Positions 48,670-57,946 of a stretch of 64,000 nt of DNA are shown one piece after another; positions within the stretch are counted from its first letter, which is position 1; every line of letters begins with the position of its first letter. Made by a program: the position numbers and the translations under genes. Source of the stretch: Sphingosinicella sp. CPCC 101087 (GTDB taxonomy: Bacteria > Pseudomonadota > Alphaproteobacteria > Sphingomonadales > Sphingomonadaceae). A model generated the notes under the pieces. That model did no database searches. It had not been told where the DNA came from and saw only the letters and a program-made list of their open reading frames with translations. The stretch is from contig NZ_SBFF01000002.1 of the NCBI RefSeq assembly GCF_004151485.1, positions 62,001-126,000 of the forward strand, read 5' to 3'.

Positions 48670-50184
48670 TCATCCAGCCTTGGCCTTGCCTCGCACGGGC
48701 CCCTGGTTGCGGCAGCTATAGACCAGACGCTCGTTGGGGAGGGCCGGCAGCACGCCGCCGATCTCGCGCAACTGGTCGGCGAGAACGGTCCGAGCCTCAG
48801 GGTCGGCGGTGCAGGTCTTGATGTCGACCTCGCGGCGCAACTCGCGCAGGCGGGCCATCTCGCTGGCGCCGAGCTGGTAGCGGTCGACGACATATTCACC
48901 CGTGAAGGGGCGGAACTCCGCCACCGTCACCGCCTGCTCGTCCTCGGGCACCAATATGCGGGTCCAGACGTCGCCGTTGCGGGCATATTGGGTTCGGCCG
49001 TTGACGCAGCCGGTCTCGCTCCACTGGAGGGGCACCGTTTCGTCCGAGGAGACGGTGACCCGGCTGCGCTCCGGCACGAGGGTGCACAGGTTGCGCCCAA
49101 CGAAACCGCCGCCCTGCGCCTGCGCGGTCGCGGAGTCGCGAACCGCCTCCGGATCGACATCCTCGCGGCTCGGGCGGGTGAAGAAGGTGGCGATGGCGGC
49201 GATCAACAGCAGCAGCCCGACCATGGCGAGGATGATGGCCGGCCGCGAGCGGTTCTTGATCGTGAGGATGCCGGCGCCGCCGAAGGCGAGCAAGGACAAG
49301 ACCAGCAGCAGGACGGCGACCGCGAGCCGGGTTTCACGCGCCTCGTCGACGCGAGCGAGCGCCCGCTCGACCGCTTCGCGCTCGCGCGCCTCGCGCTCTT
49401 CCGCCCGCGCCGCCGCGTCGGCAGCGCTGCGTTCCCGGTCCTGGCGCAGCCGATCGGTGATGCTGACGCATTCGGCGGTCGTGGCCTGGAAGGGTTGAGC
49501 GGCATGGTTGAGGAAGGCGCTTACCTCGCGATTGGCCACGGCGAAGGCGAAGGGTGCGTCACCGTCCATGTTGCGGGTGATCAGGGTGTTGACGCCGAGC
49601 ACCCGCCCGCACTGGTCGAGCAGGGGCCCGCCGCTATGGCCGCGCGCGATGTTCGCGGTGTGGAGCAGGGTCGCGATGCCGTTGATCGTCCGCACGTTCG
49701 AGAAGATCCCGACCGATCGGGTCGGCGGCAGCGGCGTGATATAATCCTCGGCCGACCCGGCGGTGGCGAGATCGACGTTGCCCGGATAGCCCAAAGCCGC
49801 CACCGGCATGCCGTCCTCGAGCCGCCCGTTGTAGAAAGCGAGCGGCACCAGCGAGCCTTCCTCGAGCTCGAGGAGGGCGAGGTCGCGTGCCGGATCGGCG
49901 GCGACGATTCGGGCGCGATAGGCCTGACTGCCTTCCGACGGGACGACGCCGACCGTCACCATATCGGGATTCTCGATCGCCAGCGCGAGGACGTGGGCGT
50001 TGGTCACGACGCGGTTGGGCGCGACCGCGAAGCCGCTGCCATGGCCGAAATCGGCGACCTCGCCATCCTCGAACATGATGACGACGACGCGCACGACACC
50101 GCGGCCCGCGGCGGAGATGTCGTCCGCGCGCGCCGGCTGCGCGAGCGCCAGCAGTGCCAGCAAGGCGAGGAGGAAGCGGGTCAT
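48670..50184 (-). CDS. Membrane-anchored trypsin-like serine protease
   Basis: A 504-residue envelope protein. It has a signal peptide (MTRFLLALLALLALAQPARA), then an HtrA/S1C-like protease domain with triad H64 (TNAHV), D101 (DPARDLALLE) and S184 (GHSGGPL), a coiled coil (about 225-285), two membrane helices (about 290-345) and a C-terminal domain. There is no PDZ domain. It may degrade or sense misfolded periplasmic proteins. The start at 50184 gives a proper signal peptide; longer forms do not. Confidence 0.87.
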   Translation of the reverse strand: MTRFLLALLALLALAQPARADDISAAGRGVVRVVVIMFEDGEVADFGHGSGFAVAPNRVVTNAHVLALAIENPDMVTVGVVPSEGSQAYRARIVAADPARDLALLELEEGSLVPLAFYNGRLEDGMPVAALGYPGNVDLATAGSAEDYITPLPPTRSVGIFSNVRTINGIATLLHTANIARGHSGGPLLDQCGRVLGVNTLITRNMDGDAPFAFAVANREVSAFLNHAAQPFQATTAECVSITDRLRQDRERSAADAAARAEEREAREREAVERALARVDEARETRLAVAVLLLVLSLLAFGGAGILTIKNRSRPAIILAMVGLLLLIAAIATFFTRPSREDVDPEAVRDSATAQAQGGGFVGRNLCTLVPERSRVTVSSDETVPLQWSETGCVNGRTQYARNGDVWTRILVPEDEQAVTVAEFRPFTGEYVVDRYQLGASEMARLRELRREVDIKTCTADPEARTVLADQLREIGGVLPALPNERLVYSCRNQGPVRGKAKAG

Positions 50185-50309
50185 CGGTCGGAAAGCTCTC
50201 GCGCGCAATCTAGGGGGGCTCCCCATGCGCTGGCAAGCGAAGTGGCGCCCGAACGCCAGGAGTCGCAAAACCCGGTTTCAATCTCCGGAACGGGTCGGCG
50301 GGCGAGCGG

Positions 50310-52481
50310 CTACAGAAAGGAATAAGGATCCACGTCCACGGCGACGCGGACGCCGCGCGGGAATTGAAGGCCGCCGAGCCAGTCGCGGATGATGTCCTGG
50401 ACCGGAACCGAGCGGGCGGCATGGACGAGCAGGCGGATGCGGTGGCGGCCGCGGAGCATGGCAAGCGGGGCAGGGGCGGGGCCGAACACCGCCATATTGT
50501 CATGGCGCGGCGCGGCGCGGCCGATCATCCGCGCCGCCTCGGTCGCCTCGGCCTGGTCCTCCGACGAGACGATGATCGCGGCGAGACGCCCGAAAGGCGG
50601 CATCGCCGCCTCGTGCCGGGCGTCGGTTTCGGCCGCGTAGAAGCCCTCCGCATCGCCGCTCACCAGGGCCTGCATGACCGGCGCGGAAGGATCATGGGTC
50701 TGGACGAGCACCCGTCCGGGCTTCTCGCCACGGCCGGCGCGGCCGGAGACCTGGCGAATCTGCTGGAAGGTGCGCTCGGCGGCCCTGAGATCGCCGCCCG
50801 ACAGGCCGAGATCGGCGTCAACGACGCCGACCAAAGTGAGATTGGGGAAATGGTAGCCCTTGGTGACGAGCTGGGTCCCGATGACGATGTCGATCTCGCC
50901 CGCTTCCATTCGCGCGACGAACTCGGCCGCCTTGGCCGGAGACCAGATCGTGTCGGAGGTGACGATGGCGGTGCGCGCTTCGGGGAACAGGGCCTGGACC
51001 TCGTCGGCGATGCGCTCCACGCCGGGGCCGCAGGCGACCAGGCTGTCCTCCTCGCCGCACTCGATGCAGGCATTGGGGGTCGGCATGACATGGCCGCAAT
51101 GATGGCAGGCGAGCCTCCGGGTGAAGCGGTGCTCGACCATCCAGGCGGTGCAGTTCGGGCATTGGTAGCGATAGCCGCAGTGGCGGCACAAGGTGAGCGG
51201 GGCGTAGCCGCGGCGGTTGAGGAAGAGGAGCGACTGCTCGGCGGCCGCGAGATTCGCCTCCAGCTCGCCGACCAGAGCGGGCGCGAGCCAGCGGCCGCGC
51301 GGCGGCGGATCCTGGATGAGGTCGAGCGCCGCCATGTCGGGCAGGCGCGCGCCGCCATAGCGGTCGGGAAGCTTGAGCTCGGCATAGGTGCCGGTCTCGA
51401 CCATGTGCCGGGTCTCGATCGCTGGCGTGGCCGAAGCGAGCACGACCGGTATCGATTCGAACCGGGCCCGCATGACGGCGACGTCGCGGGCGTGATATTG
51501 GACCCCGTCCTCCTGCTTGAAGCTTGCCTCGTGAGCCTCGTCCACGACGATCAGGCCGAGCCGGGCATAAGGCAGGAAGAGGGACGAGCGGGCGCCGACG
51601 ACCACACGGGCGTCGCCGTTGACGATCGCCCGCCAGGCGCGGCGGCGCTGTGATTGCCGGAGGCCTGAATGCCAAGCTACCGGCTCGACGCCGAATCGCG
51701 CGGCGAAGCGCTTGAGGAAAGGCTCGGTGAGCGCAATCTCCGGCAGCAGGACCAGGGTCTGGCGGCCCCGCCGCAACGCTTCGGCGATCGCCTCGAAATA
51801 GACCTCGGTCTTGCCCGAGCCGGTCACCCCGTCGAGCAGCACCGGCGCGAAGGCCGCGGCGGCCACCGCATCGCGCAAGGCATCGGCGGCCTCGGCCTGA
51901 GCTGGCTCCAGCGCCGGGACGTCATAGTCCGGGTTCGGGTCGGGAAAGGGCGCATCGAGCGCGACCTCGATCGGCTCGATCGCTCCTGACTTGACCAGGC
52001 CGCGGATCACGCCATCCGAGACCCCGCCGATGATGGCGAGCTCGCGGACCAACCCCATGCGCTCGCCGATACGTTCCAGCGCCTGCGCGCGTTGCGGGGT
52101 GAGGCGGTCGGGGACGCGGCCGGTGGCGCGATACTCGGTGACCGTGCGCGCGCCTTCGAGCGCGCCGGTGGAGGCCAGGGCCATGCGCAACACCGAAGCC
52201 AGCGGCGCGAGATAGTAATCCGCAGTCCATTCGATCAGCCGCCGCAGCGGCTCGGGCAGCGGCGGCAGGTCATAGGCCTGGAGCAGCGGCCGCAGGCGGT
52301 TGTCGCCCACCTCCTCGGCCTTCGCGCGGTCCGGCTCCCATACCACTCCGATCAGCTGGCGCGGGCCCAGCGGCGCGACGACGATCGAACCCGGCTCGAC
52401 CGCCATGCCGTGCGGCACGCGATAGTCGAGCGGGCCGAGGGCGGCGTTGAGCAGGATGACGCGGGCGCGGGAGCGGTTCAT
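50310..52481 (-). CDS. priA: Primosomal protein N' (PriA helicase)
   Basis: PriA restarts stalled replication forks. The 723-residue product has an N-terminal 3'-end-binding domain (VILLNAALGPLDYRVPHGM), Walker A DGVTGSGKTEVYF, DEAH box (VVDEAHEASFKQ), a zinc cluster of eight cysteines (CRHCGYRYQCPNC ... CHHCGHVMPTPNACIECG) and helicase motifs VSGRAGRGEKPGRV. Starts at 52511, 52493 or 52481 are possible; the last gives the N-terminus most like other PriA proteins. Confidence 0.95.
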   Translation of the reverse strand: MNRSRARVILLNAALGPLDYRVPHGMAVEPGSIVVAPLGPRQLIGVVWEPDRAKAEEVGDNRLRPLLQAYDLPPLPEPLRRLIEWTADYYLAPLASVLRMALASTGALEGARTVTEYRATGRVPDRLTPQRAQALERIGERMGLVRELAIIGGVSDGVIRGLVKSGAIEPIEVALDAPFPDPNPDYDVPALEPAQAEAADALRDAVAAAAFAPVLLDGVTGSGKTEVYFEAIAEALRRGRQTLVLLPEIALTEPFLKRFAARFGVEPVAWHSGLRQSQRRRAWRAIVNGDARVVVGARSSLFLPYARLGLIVVDEAHEASFKQEDGVQYHARDVAVMRARFESIPVVLASATPAIETRHMVETGTYAELKLPDRYGGARLPDMAALDLIQDPPPRGRWLAPALVGELEANLAAAEQSLLFLNRRGYAPLTLCRHCGYRYQCPNCTAWMVEHRFTRRLACHHCGHVMPTPNACIECGEEDSLVACGPGVERIADEVQALFPEARTAIVTSDTIWSPAKAAEFVARMEAGEIDIVIGTQLVTKGYHFPNLTLVGVVDADLGLSGGDLRAAERTFQQIRQVSGRAGRGEKPGRVLVQTHDPSAPVMQALVSGDAEGFYAAETDARHEAAMPPFGRLAAIIVSSEDQAEATEAARMIGRAAPRHDNMAVFGPAPAPLAMLRGRHRIRLLVHAARSVPVQDIIRDWLGGLQFPRGVRVAVDVDPYSFL

Positions 52482-52687
52482 CGCCTGGCCCATATCGCCA
52501 TTTCGATTCAAAGCGGAAGCCGCCAGACCGGCTTCTTGCGATCGCCCTACGCGGGCGCCGGTACTCTCGGGCCATCGAGGCGCGAGCAGGCGGAAGGTCT
52601 GCGCCGATCCGTCCGCGCGCGGCCGGAGACCCCGTCATCGAGCGCCTTCGGATGTCTCAGGGCGGTTGGGGGAGCGCCGCACGCGGC

Positions 52688-54283
52688 TCAGGCCTGCTCC
52701 TCCTGGACCCGAAGCTCGGTCCGGGCCCTCGACGCGGGAAGCGCCCAGATGCTGTCGCGCGGGCTCGACCGGGCGCGCGCGACGGCCGCGCGCCGGGCGA
52801 GGATCAGGATCGCGGCCGCGGCGAGCGCGACGAGGTCGACGAGCGGCTCCGACGCGGGATGGCGGCCGAGGCTGGTCAGCGTCGCCACCGGGATCAGCAG
52901 CATGGCGGCGGCAGTGGCGGGGAGCAGCTCGATCCCCGCCCGCGCTGCGCCCCGCCACAGTGCCCAGGCGGCGAAGGCGAGGAAGACCGCATAATAAATG
53001 GCGGCGTGGAGGCCCTCGCTCGTCGCGAGGCCGAGCGGCTTGGCTGCCGCGACGGTGACCGAGATGCCGGCGATGCAGCCGAGCGGCACGCCCACTGTCA
53101 GCGCGCCGAGGATCCGGGTCGAGCGGGTCTGCTCGACCGAAGGGAGCTTGCGCTGGCGCTTGCGGCGCGATTCCACCCAGAGGAGGTTGCCGGTATAGAA
53201 GAGGAAGGCGCCGGCAAGGCCGAGCAGGAAATAGCTCCACCGGATTCCGGAGCCGCCGAAATTGCCGAAATGGAGAGCGAAGAAGCTGGTGATGGTCGCG
53301 CCCCAGCCGTCCTGCCGCCCCGGCATATAGTCGCTCATGACGATCTCCCCCGTGTGGGGGTCGAGGCCGGCGAACCCGTAAGTGGAAGCGCGAAGGCCGT
53401 AACGCGGGTCGTGACCGGCCGCCCTCAAGGTCGGCGTGCCGTCGGGGCGCTCGCCGTAGCTCAGGGTGGTGGGCGTGAATCCCGGCGCCTCGACGGCGAG
53501 CCGTCGCACCGCCTCCGCCGGTGTCAGCACCGGCCGTTCCGGCGCCGCTGCGCGCGCCACGGCCGGCGGCCGGGCGTCCGCGCGGGCGAAGGTGAGGCCC
53601 TGTGCATCGTAGAACTGGTCGTGAAAGGCGAACACGACGGCGGTCAGCGCCATGATCAGGTGGAAGGGCAGGCTGAGCACGCCGAGCACGTTGTGGAGGT
53701 CGAGCCACATGCGCTTGAGATTGCGGCCGATCCGTAGCGCGAACAGGTCGGCGACGAGGCTCGGCAGCAGCACGATGATGCCTGAGATCAGGGCGATGGC
53801 GTAGAGCAGCGCGATCGCGCCCATGATCGGCATAGCCACCTCGTGGCTGAACGGCAGGCCGACCTGCTGATGAAGGATGTCGACGAACTGGGCGACGGGG
53901 GAGGGGCCTTTCTCCTCGACCTGGAGCGAACCGTCGGGCGCGAGCGCGGCATAGAAGGTCCGGTGCGTTCCGTGATCGCCCCCCTCCTCGTGGGGCTGCC
54001 AGCTCACGCGCGCGGGCTGCTCCGGGCCGACGGCGAGGTGCACGTCATAATCTTCGGCGGCCTCCGGATGCGCCGCGAGCACGGCGCGGACGAGTTCCGG
54101 CGTCCGCTCCAGTGGCACCGGCGCCGCCAGGCCGCTGGGGGGCGAGGCCCAGCGCTGGAGCGGCACTTCGAACATGGTGATGGCGCCGGCATAGAAGGCG
54201 ATGAACAGGGCGAGGCCGGAGACGATGCCGACCCAGCCGTGGATCTCCTTGTACATGCGGACGATGTCGGGGCGCAGCTTCAT
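52688..54283 (-). CDS. PepSY-associated membrane protein (siderophore uptake operon)
   Basis: A 531-residue inner-membrane protein of the PepSY_TM (PiuB-like) family. It starts MKLRPDIVRMYKEIHGWVGI with membrane anchor 1 at about residues 16-38 and a large periplasmic PepSY region. Three or more further helices follow, including LHNVLGVLSLPFHLIMALTA, whose histidines may bind haem. These proteins are thought to reduce ferric siderophores. It is the last gene of the Fur-controlled operon, with an ATGA overlap to the gene before. Confidence 0.87.
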   Translation of the reverse strand: MKLRPDIVRMYKEIHGWVGIVSGLALFIAFYAGAITMFEVPLQRWASPPSGLAAPVPLERTPELVRAVLAAHPEAAEDYDVHLAVGPEQPARVSWQPHEEGGDHGTHRTFYAALAPDGSLQVEEKGPSPVAQFVDILHQQVGLPFSHEVAMPIMGAIALLYAIALISGIIVLLPSLVADLFALRIGRNLKRMWLDLHNVLGVLSLPFHLIMALTAVVFAFHDQFYDAQGLTFARADARPPAVARAAAPERPVLTPAEAVRRLAVEAPGFTPTTLSYGERPDGTPTLRAAGHDPRYGLRASTYGFAGLDPHTGEIVMSDYMPGRQDGWGATITSFFALHFGNFGGSGIRWSYFLLGLAGAFLFYTGNLLWVESRRKRQRKLPSVEQTRSTRILGALTVGVPLGCIAGISVTVAAAKPLGLATSEGLHAAIYYAVFLAFAAWALWRGAARAGIELLPATAAAMLLIPVATLTSLGRHPASEPLVDLVALAAAAILILARRAAVARARSSPRDSIWALPASRARTELRVQEEQA

Positions 54284-54573
54284 GACAGCCTTCCCATGAG
54301 GAACAGAGCGAACCAGACGGCGGCGGCGGCGGCGCCGAGCCACAGCCAGGCGCCACGGCCGGAGCGGAACAGAAAGCAGAAGCTCAGGATGCCGCACCAA
54401 AGGGGCGCGATCACCCACATGGTGAGCTGACCGCGCGTCGAGAAATAGGTGTCGCCGACTCCAATGGCAGCGGCGAGCAGTCCCGACAGGCCCAGAGACA
54501 GCGCGAAGCCGAGGATCAGCCCGGCGCTGGCCTTGCCGAGCCAGTCGCGACTGGAGAGCTCCGGCGTGCTCAT
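54280..54573 (-). CDS. Small iron-uptake membrane protein (DUF3649-like)
   Basis: A 97-residue protein with three membrane helices, starting MSTPELSSRDWLGKASAGLI. The segment TMWVIAPLWCGILSFCFLFR followed by SGRGAWLWL resembles DUF3649 proteins that accompany TonB siderophore receptors. Assignment is tentative. ATGA overlaps link it to both neighbours. Confidence 0.7.
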   Translation of the reverse strand: MSTPELSSRDWLGKASAGLILGFALSLGLSGLLAAAIGVGDTYFSTRGQLTMWVIAPLWCGILSFCFLFRSGRGAWLWLGAAAAAVWFALFLMGRLS

Positions 54574-54842
54574 TTCGCGCGGGCCCGCGGCCGGCGCAGC
54601 CAGGCGGCGGCGACCGGCAGGACGGTCAGCACCAGCATGGCGATCGTCGCCACGATGAAGAACGCGGTTGCGGGGCCGGCCCAGAGGAGCATGAGGGCAA
54701 GGGCGCCGGCGAGCGCTGCCCAGCCGAGCCCGGCCAGCGATCGCGGCGCCGGGCGCCGGGCGACGAGCTTCTGGTTGGGTACGGCGAGGTAGAGCAGGAT
54801 CGAGCCGGCGAGGGCGAGCAGGCTGCCGAGAAGCGATATCAT
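54570..54842 (-). CDS. Small iron-uptake membrane protein (DUF3325-like)
   Basis: A 90-residue protein with three membrane helices (MISLLGSLLALAGSILLYLA ... LVARRPAPRSLAGLGWAAL). Position and pattern suggest the DUF3325 family of siderophore-uptake operons; the family call is tentative. It is coupled by ATGA overlaps to the esterase gene upstream and the DUF3649-like gene downstream. Confidence 0.68.
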   Translation of the reverse strand: MISLLGSLLALAGSILLYLAVPNQKLVARRPAPRSLAGLGWAALAGALALMLLWAGPATAFFIVATIAMLVLTVLPVAAAWLRRPRARAK

Positions 54843-55672
54843 CGGAGCGGCTCCGTGGCGAAGGCGAGGGCGACGGCCTGGCCCAAGGCGGCGAGCAGGG
54901 TCGTGCCGTGGGTCTGGCCGGAAAGGGCAAGATGGCGCGCAGGCAGGCCCCGCGCCCGCAATCGGGCTGCCAGCGCCTCGGCCAGCGGCGCGGCGGGTCC
55001 GGCCGGGCCCTGCTCGGCGTCGCCGCTGGCGATGAGCACTCCGCGGACCGGCCTCGCGGCCTCGGACGGCGGCACGGCGGCGAAGCGGCCGTCGCCGAAC
55101 CAGAGCGAGGGGCTGACGGCGACGATGCCGGTCCAGCTCCTGCCTTGCGCCAGAGCCTGCAGCGCCAGCAGCGCGCCGAAGCTGTGGCCGATCAGGGTGT
55201 GACGGCCGGGATCGACCCGCCACCGCCGCTCGATCTCCGGCCGTACCCGCGTTTCGAGAAAGCCGAGGAAGGCATCCCCGCCGCCGGTGGCGAGCCCATG
55301 GGCCGGCGCCCCGGCCGGAATCGCATAGCCGGGCAAAGGGGGCGTGTAGTCGAGCACCCGCCGGGCGAGCGGCCCGGAGTCGATGGCGACGACGAGCCCG
55401 GGCCCGACGCCCGATCGGACGCCGGCGCGCGCGAGGCGGCGGGCGGTCACGGCCGCGATGGCGAAATTGTCCTCGCCATCCAGCACCCACAGGACCGGCC
55501 AGCCTTGCGCCGGCGGCTCGCCCTCCGGCCAGGCGACGAGGATCCGGTAGGCGTGGCCGTCCGGTGCCTCGATGGTTTCGACCGCCGAGCGCTCGATCTG
55601 CCACGGTTCCGCCATCGCCGCCGGCGTCAGCGGCAGCGCGAGAAGCGCCAGCGCGAGCAGGCCCTTCACCAC
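54839..55672 (-). CDS. Exported alpha/beta-hydrolase, putative siderophore esterase
   Basis: A 277-residue protein with a signal peptide (MVKGLLALALLALPLTPAAM A) and an IroE/Fes-like esterase fold. The nucleophile serine is in GHSFGAL, and ILVAWPEGEPPAQGWPVLWV LDGEDNF (broken here) resembles the IroE N-terminal strands. Histidine near SGQTHGTTL completes the triad. It probably cleaves ester bonds of an imported ferric siderophore in the periplasm. It overlaps the receptor gene by 7 bp. Confidence 0.85.
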   Translation of the reverse strand: MVKGLLALALLALPLTPAAMAEPWQIERSAVETIEAPDGHAYRILVAWPEGEPPAQGWPVLWVLDGEDNFAIAAVTARRLARAGVRSGVGPGLVVAIDSGPLARRVLDYTPPLPGYAIPAGAPAHGLATGGGDAFLGFLETRVRPEIERRWRVDPGRHTLIGHSFGALLALQALAQGRSWTGIVAVSPSLWFGDGRFAAVPPSEAARPVRGVLIASGDAEQGPAGPAAPLAEALAARLRARGLPARHLALSGQTHGTTLLAALGQAVALAFATEPLR

Positions 55673-57867
55673 CGGAATTGCAGCCGCGCGGTGACGCTGC
55701 GGCCCTGGCCGTAATAGCAGGCGGAGGTGGCGGTGCAGGTGGCGACGAAGCGCTTGTCGGCGATGTTGCGGGCGTTGACCGACGCCGTGATGCCTTCGAG
55801 CCCCGGCAGCACGGCCCCGAGCTCGTAGCGGACGAACAGGTCGAACAGCGCATAGTCAGGGATGGCCAGCGTGTTGGCGGTGTCCCCGAACGTCTCGCCG
55901 GTATAGCGGACGCCGCCGCCGAGCCCGAGCCCGGTCAGCGGACCTGAACGGAAGCGATGGTCGAGGAACAGGGAGGCAAGCCAGTCCGGCACCTGCGGCA
56001 ACGCATTGCCGAGCTGCCCGGGCAGGCTGGTGCGGGTGATCTCGCTGTCGGTGCGGGTCACCGTCGCGATCACCGCGCTGCCCCAGTCGAAGCTCGCCTT
56101 GCCTTCGAACTCGAGGCCGCGGATGCGGCCCTCGCCGGTCTGCACAAGGCAGGTCGACGTGCCGCACAGCGTCCCGCCCGGGTCGGGCGTCGTCAGGTTC
56201 TGCTGGGTGATCTGGTAGGCGCCGATGGTCAGGTAGATGCTGCGGCCGCGCTGGAAACGCAGGCCGGCCTCATATTGCTGGCCGGTGGTCGGGGCGAACG
56301 GTTCGCCGGTGAGGTTGGACGAGGGGTCGGTGACCTGCGGCTGGAAGCTCTCGGCATAGCTCGCATAGGGGGCGAGTCCGTTGTCGAACAGATAGACCGC
56401 GCCGGCACGCCAGGTGAAGGCGTCGCTTTCGGTGACGAAGCGGCGGCCGTTGACCGGGTTGAACATATTGTCCTTGGCCCAGTCCTGGCGCCCGCCGAAG
56501 GTCACCCGCAGCCGGCCGATCTCGATCTGGTCCTGGAGGTACAGGCCCGCCTGTCGGCTCACCGTCTCCGTATAGATTTGCGGCGCCAGGCTGCTCGCAT
56601 AATCGGCGGAGCCGCGCGGCACCGGATCGAAGATGTCGAGCAGGGGCAGCACCCGCGCCCCGTCGACCAGATCCCGATAATGCTCCCAGTCGGTGTGGAA
56701 ATAGTCGATGCCGGCGAGCAGGGTGTGGCGCACCGGGCCGGTCGAGAAGCTGGCCTCGATCTGGGTGTCGGTGGCGATACCGTCGGACTCGCCGAGTCCC
56801 TGGACGGCGCGGCGCCCGATCGTCTGCCCGGGGATGCAGCCCGGGATGCTGTCCGGACAGGCGGTGAGGGTGTCCCCTGACAGCACGACCACGCGATAGA
56901 GCGTGTCGAGACGGGTGTAGCGGCTGTTGTTGCGGATCGCGAAGCTGTCGCCGAAGCGATGCTCGAAGAAGGAGGCGATCAGATACTGGTTGCGGTCGAA
57001 GACGTTCCAGCCCGGCTCGCCGAGGTTGGCGTCATTGTCGATGAAGCGGCCGTTGGTCGGAAACAGCGCGCCGCGCGCCGGCAGGAACTGGAAGGTCGAT
57101 CCGCCTTCGTCGCGCTGGTACTGGCCGAGCAGGCTCCATGTCGTGTCCGGCCCGGGGCGCCAAGTCAGGCTCGGCGACGCATAGAGGCGCATCGTGTCGA
57201 CGTCGTCGACCTGGGTGGCGCCGAAGCGGACCAGGCCGACTCCGCGCGCCGACAGGCTGTCGGTGATGGCGCCGCTCATATCGGCCGCCGCCTGCCAGTT
57301 CCAGTTGTCGAGGTCGGTGGAGCCGATGGCCTGGGCGAGGAAGTCGGCCTGGAAGGTATCGGTCGGCCGCTTGGTGACGATGTTGACGACGCCGCCCGGC
57401 GCGGTCTGGCCGTAGAGCGCGCCCGATGGCCCTTTCAGCACCTCGATCTGCTGGAGCGCGAAGGGGTCGAAGCCCGGCCGGGTCCACTGGCCGCCGGAGG
57501 GGAGCCTGAGGCCGTCGACGAAATTGTTGTTCGAGGAGAAGCCGCCGGCGCCGAAACCGCGCACCGACACCTCGTCGACCCGGCTGTCGATGCCGAACGC
57601 CTCGGCCTGGACGCCGGCCGTATAGCTGAGGGCGTCGGCAATGGTGGGCGAGGCGCGAAGCTCGATTTCCTCGCGGCTGATGATCGAGATGGACTGGGGC
57701 GATTCGATGATCGGCGTCTCGGTCTTGGTGGTAGAAGTGGCGCTGGATCGGCCGGTGGCGGTGACCACGATCTCTTCCCCGCCGCCCGCGAGGTCGTCCC
57801 GGCCCTGCGCCCAGCCTGGCGCGGCGGCGGTGGCAAGCAGCAAGCCCAGTGATATTCCGTAGCGCAT
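55666..57867 (-). CDS. TonB-dependent siderophore receptor
   Basis: A 733-residue outer-membrane receptor. Signal peptide MRYGISLGLLLATAAAPGWA Q; TonB-box region EEIVVTATG; plug domain (about residues 50-165, ESPQSISIISREEI to GPSGALYGQTAPGGVVNIVT); then a 22-strand barrel ending ARLQFRW with terminal aromatic. It resembles FhuE/FpvA-type ferric siderophore receptors. The ATG at 57867 has GGGGGA before it; a start 12 nt upstream is possible. A Fur box lies 34 bp upstream. Confidence 0.94.
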   Translation of the reverse strand: MRYGISLGLLLATAAAPGWAQGRDDLAGGGEEIVVTATGRSSATSTTKTETPIIESPQSISIISREEIELRASPTIADALSYTAGVQAEAFGIDSRVDEVSVRGFGAGGFSSNNNFVDGLRLPSGGQWTRPGFDPFALQQIEVLKGPSGALYGQTAPGGVVNIVTKRPTDTFQADFLAQAIGSTDLDNWNWQAAADMSGAITDSLSARGVGLVRFGATQVDDVDTMRLYASPSLTWRPGPDTTWSLLGQYQRDEGGSTFQFLPARGALFPTNGRFIDNDANLGEPGWNVFDRNQYLIASFFEHRFGDSFAIRNNSRYTRLDTLYRVVVLSGDTLTACPDSIPGCIPGQTIGRRAVQGLGESDGIATDTQIEASFSTGPVRHTLLAGIDYFHTDWEHYRDLVDGARVLPLLDIFDPVPRGSADYASSLAPQIYTETVSRQAGLYLQDQIEIGRLRVTFGGRQDWAKDNMFNPVNGRRFVTESDAFTWRAGAVYLFDNGLAPYASYAESFQPQVTDPSSNLTGEPFAPTTGQQYEAGLRFQRGRSIYLTIGAYQITQQNLTTPDPGGTLCGTSTCLVQTGEGRIRGLEFEGKASFDWGSAVIATVTRTDSEITRTSLPGQLGNALPQVPDWLASLFLDHRFRSGPLTGLGLGGGVRYTGETFGDTANTLAIPDYALFDLFVRYELGAVLPGLEGITASVNARNIADKRFVATCTATSACYYGQGRSVTARLQFRW

Positions 57868-57900
57868 CGGATCCCCCATAAGTCGCGGGGGATCTGCTAG

Positions 57901-57915
57901 TGAGAACCATTCTCA
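57901..57915 (-). promoter_or_regulatory. Fur box of the siderophore operon
   Basis: TGAGAACCATTCTCA is a near-perfect palindrome with TGAGAA/TTCTCA arms, the core of Fur-type operators, located 34-48 bp upstream of the receptor start. Iron should repress the whole five-gene operon down to the PepSY gene. Confidence 0.8.
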
Positions 57916-57946
57916 ATAGCAACACCCAAACGGTGTCCGGGAGCGT

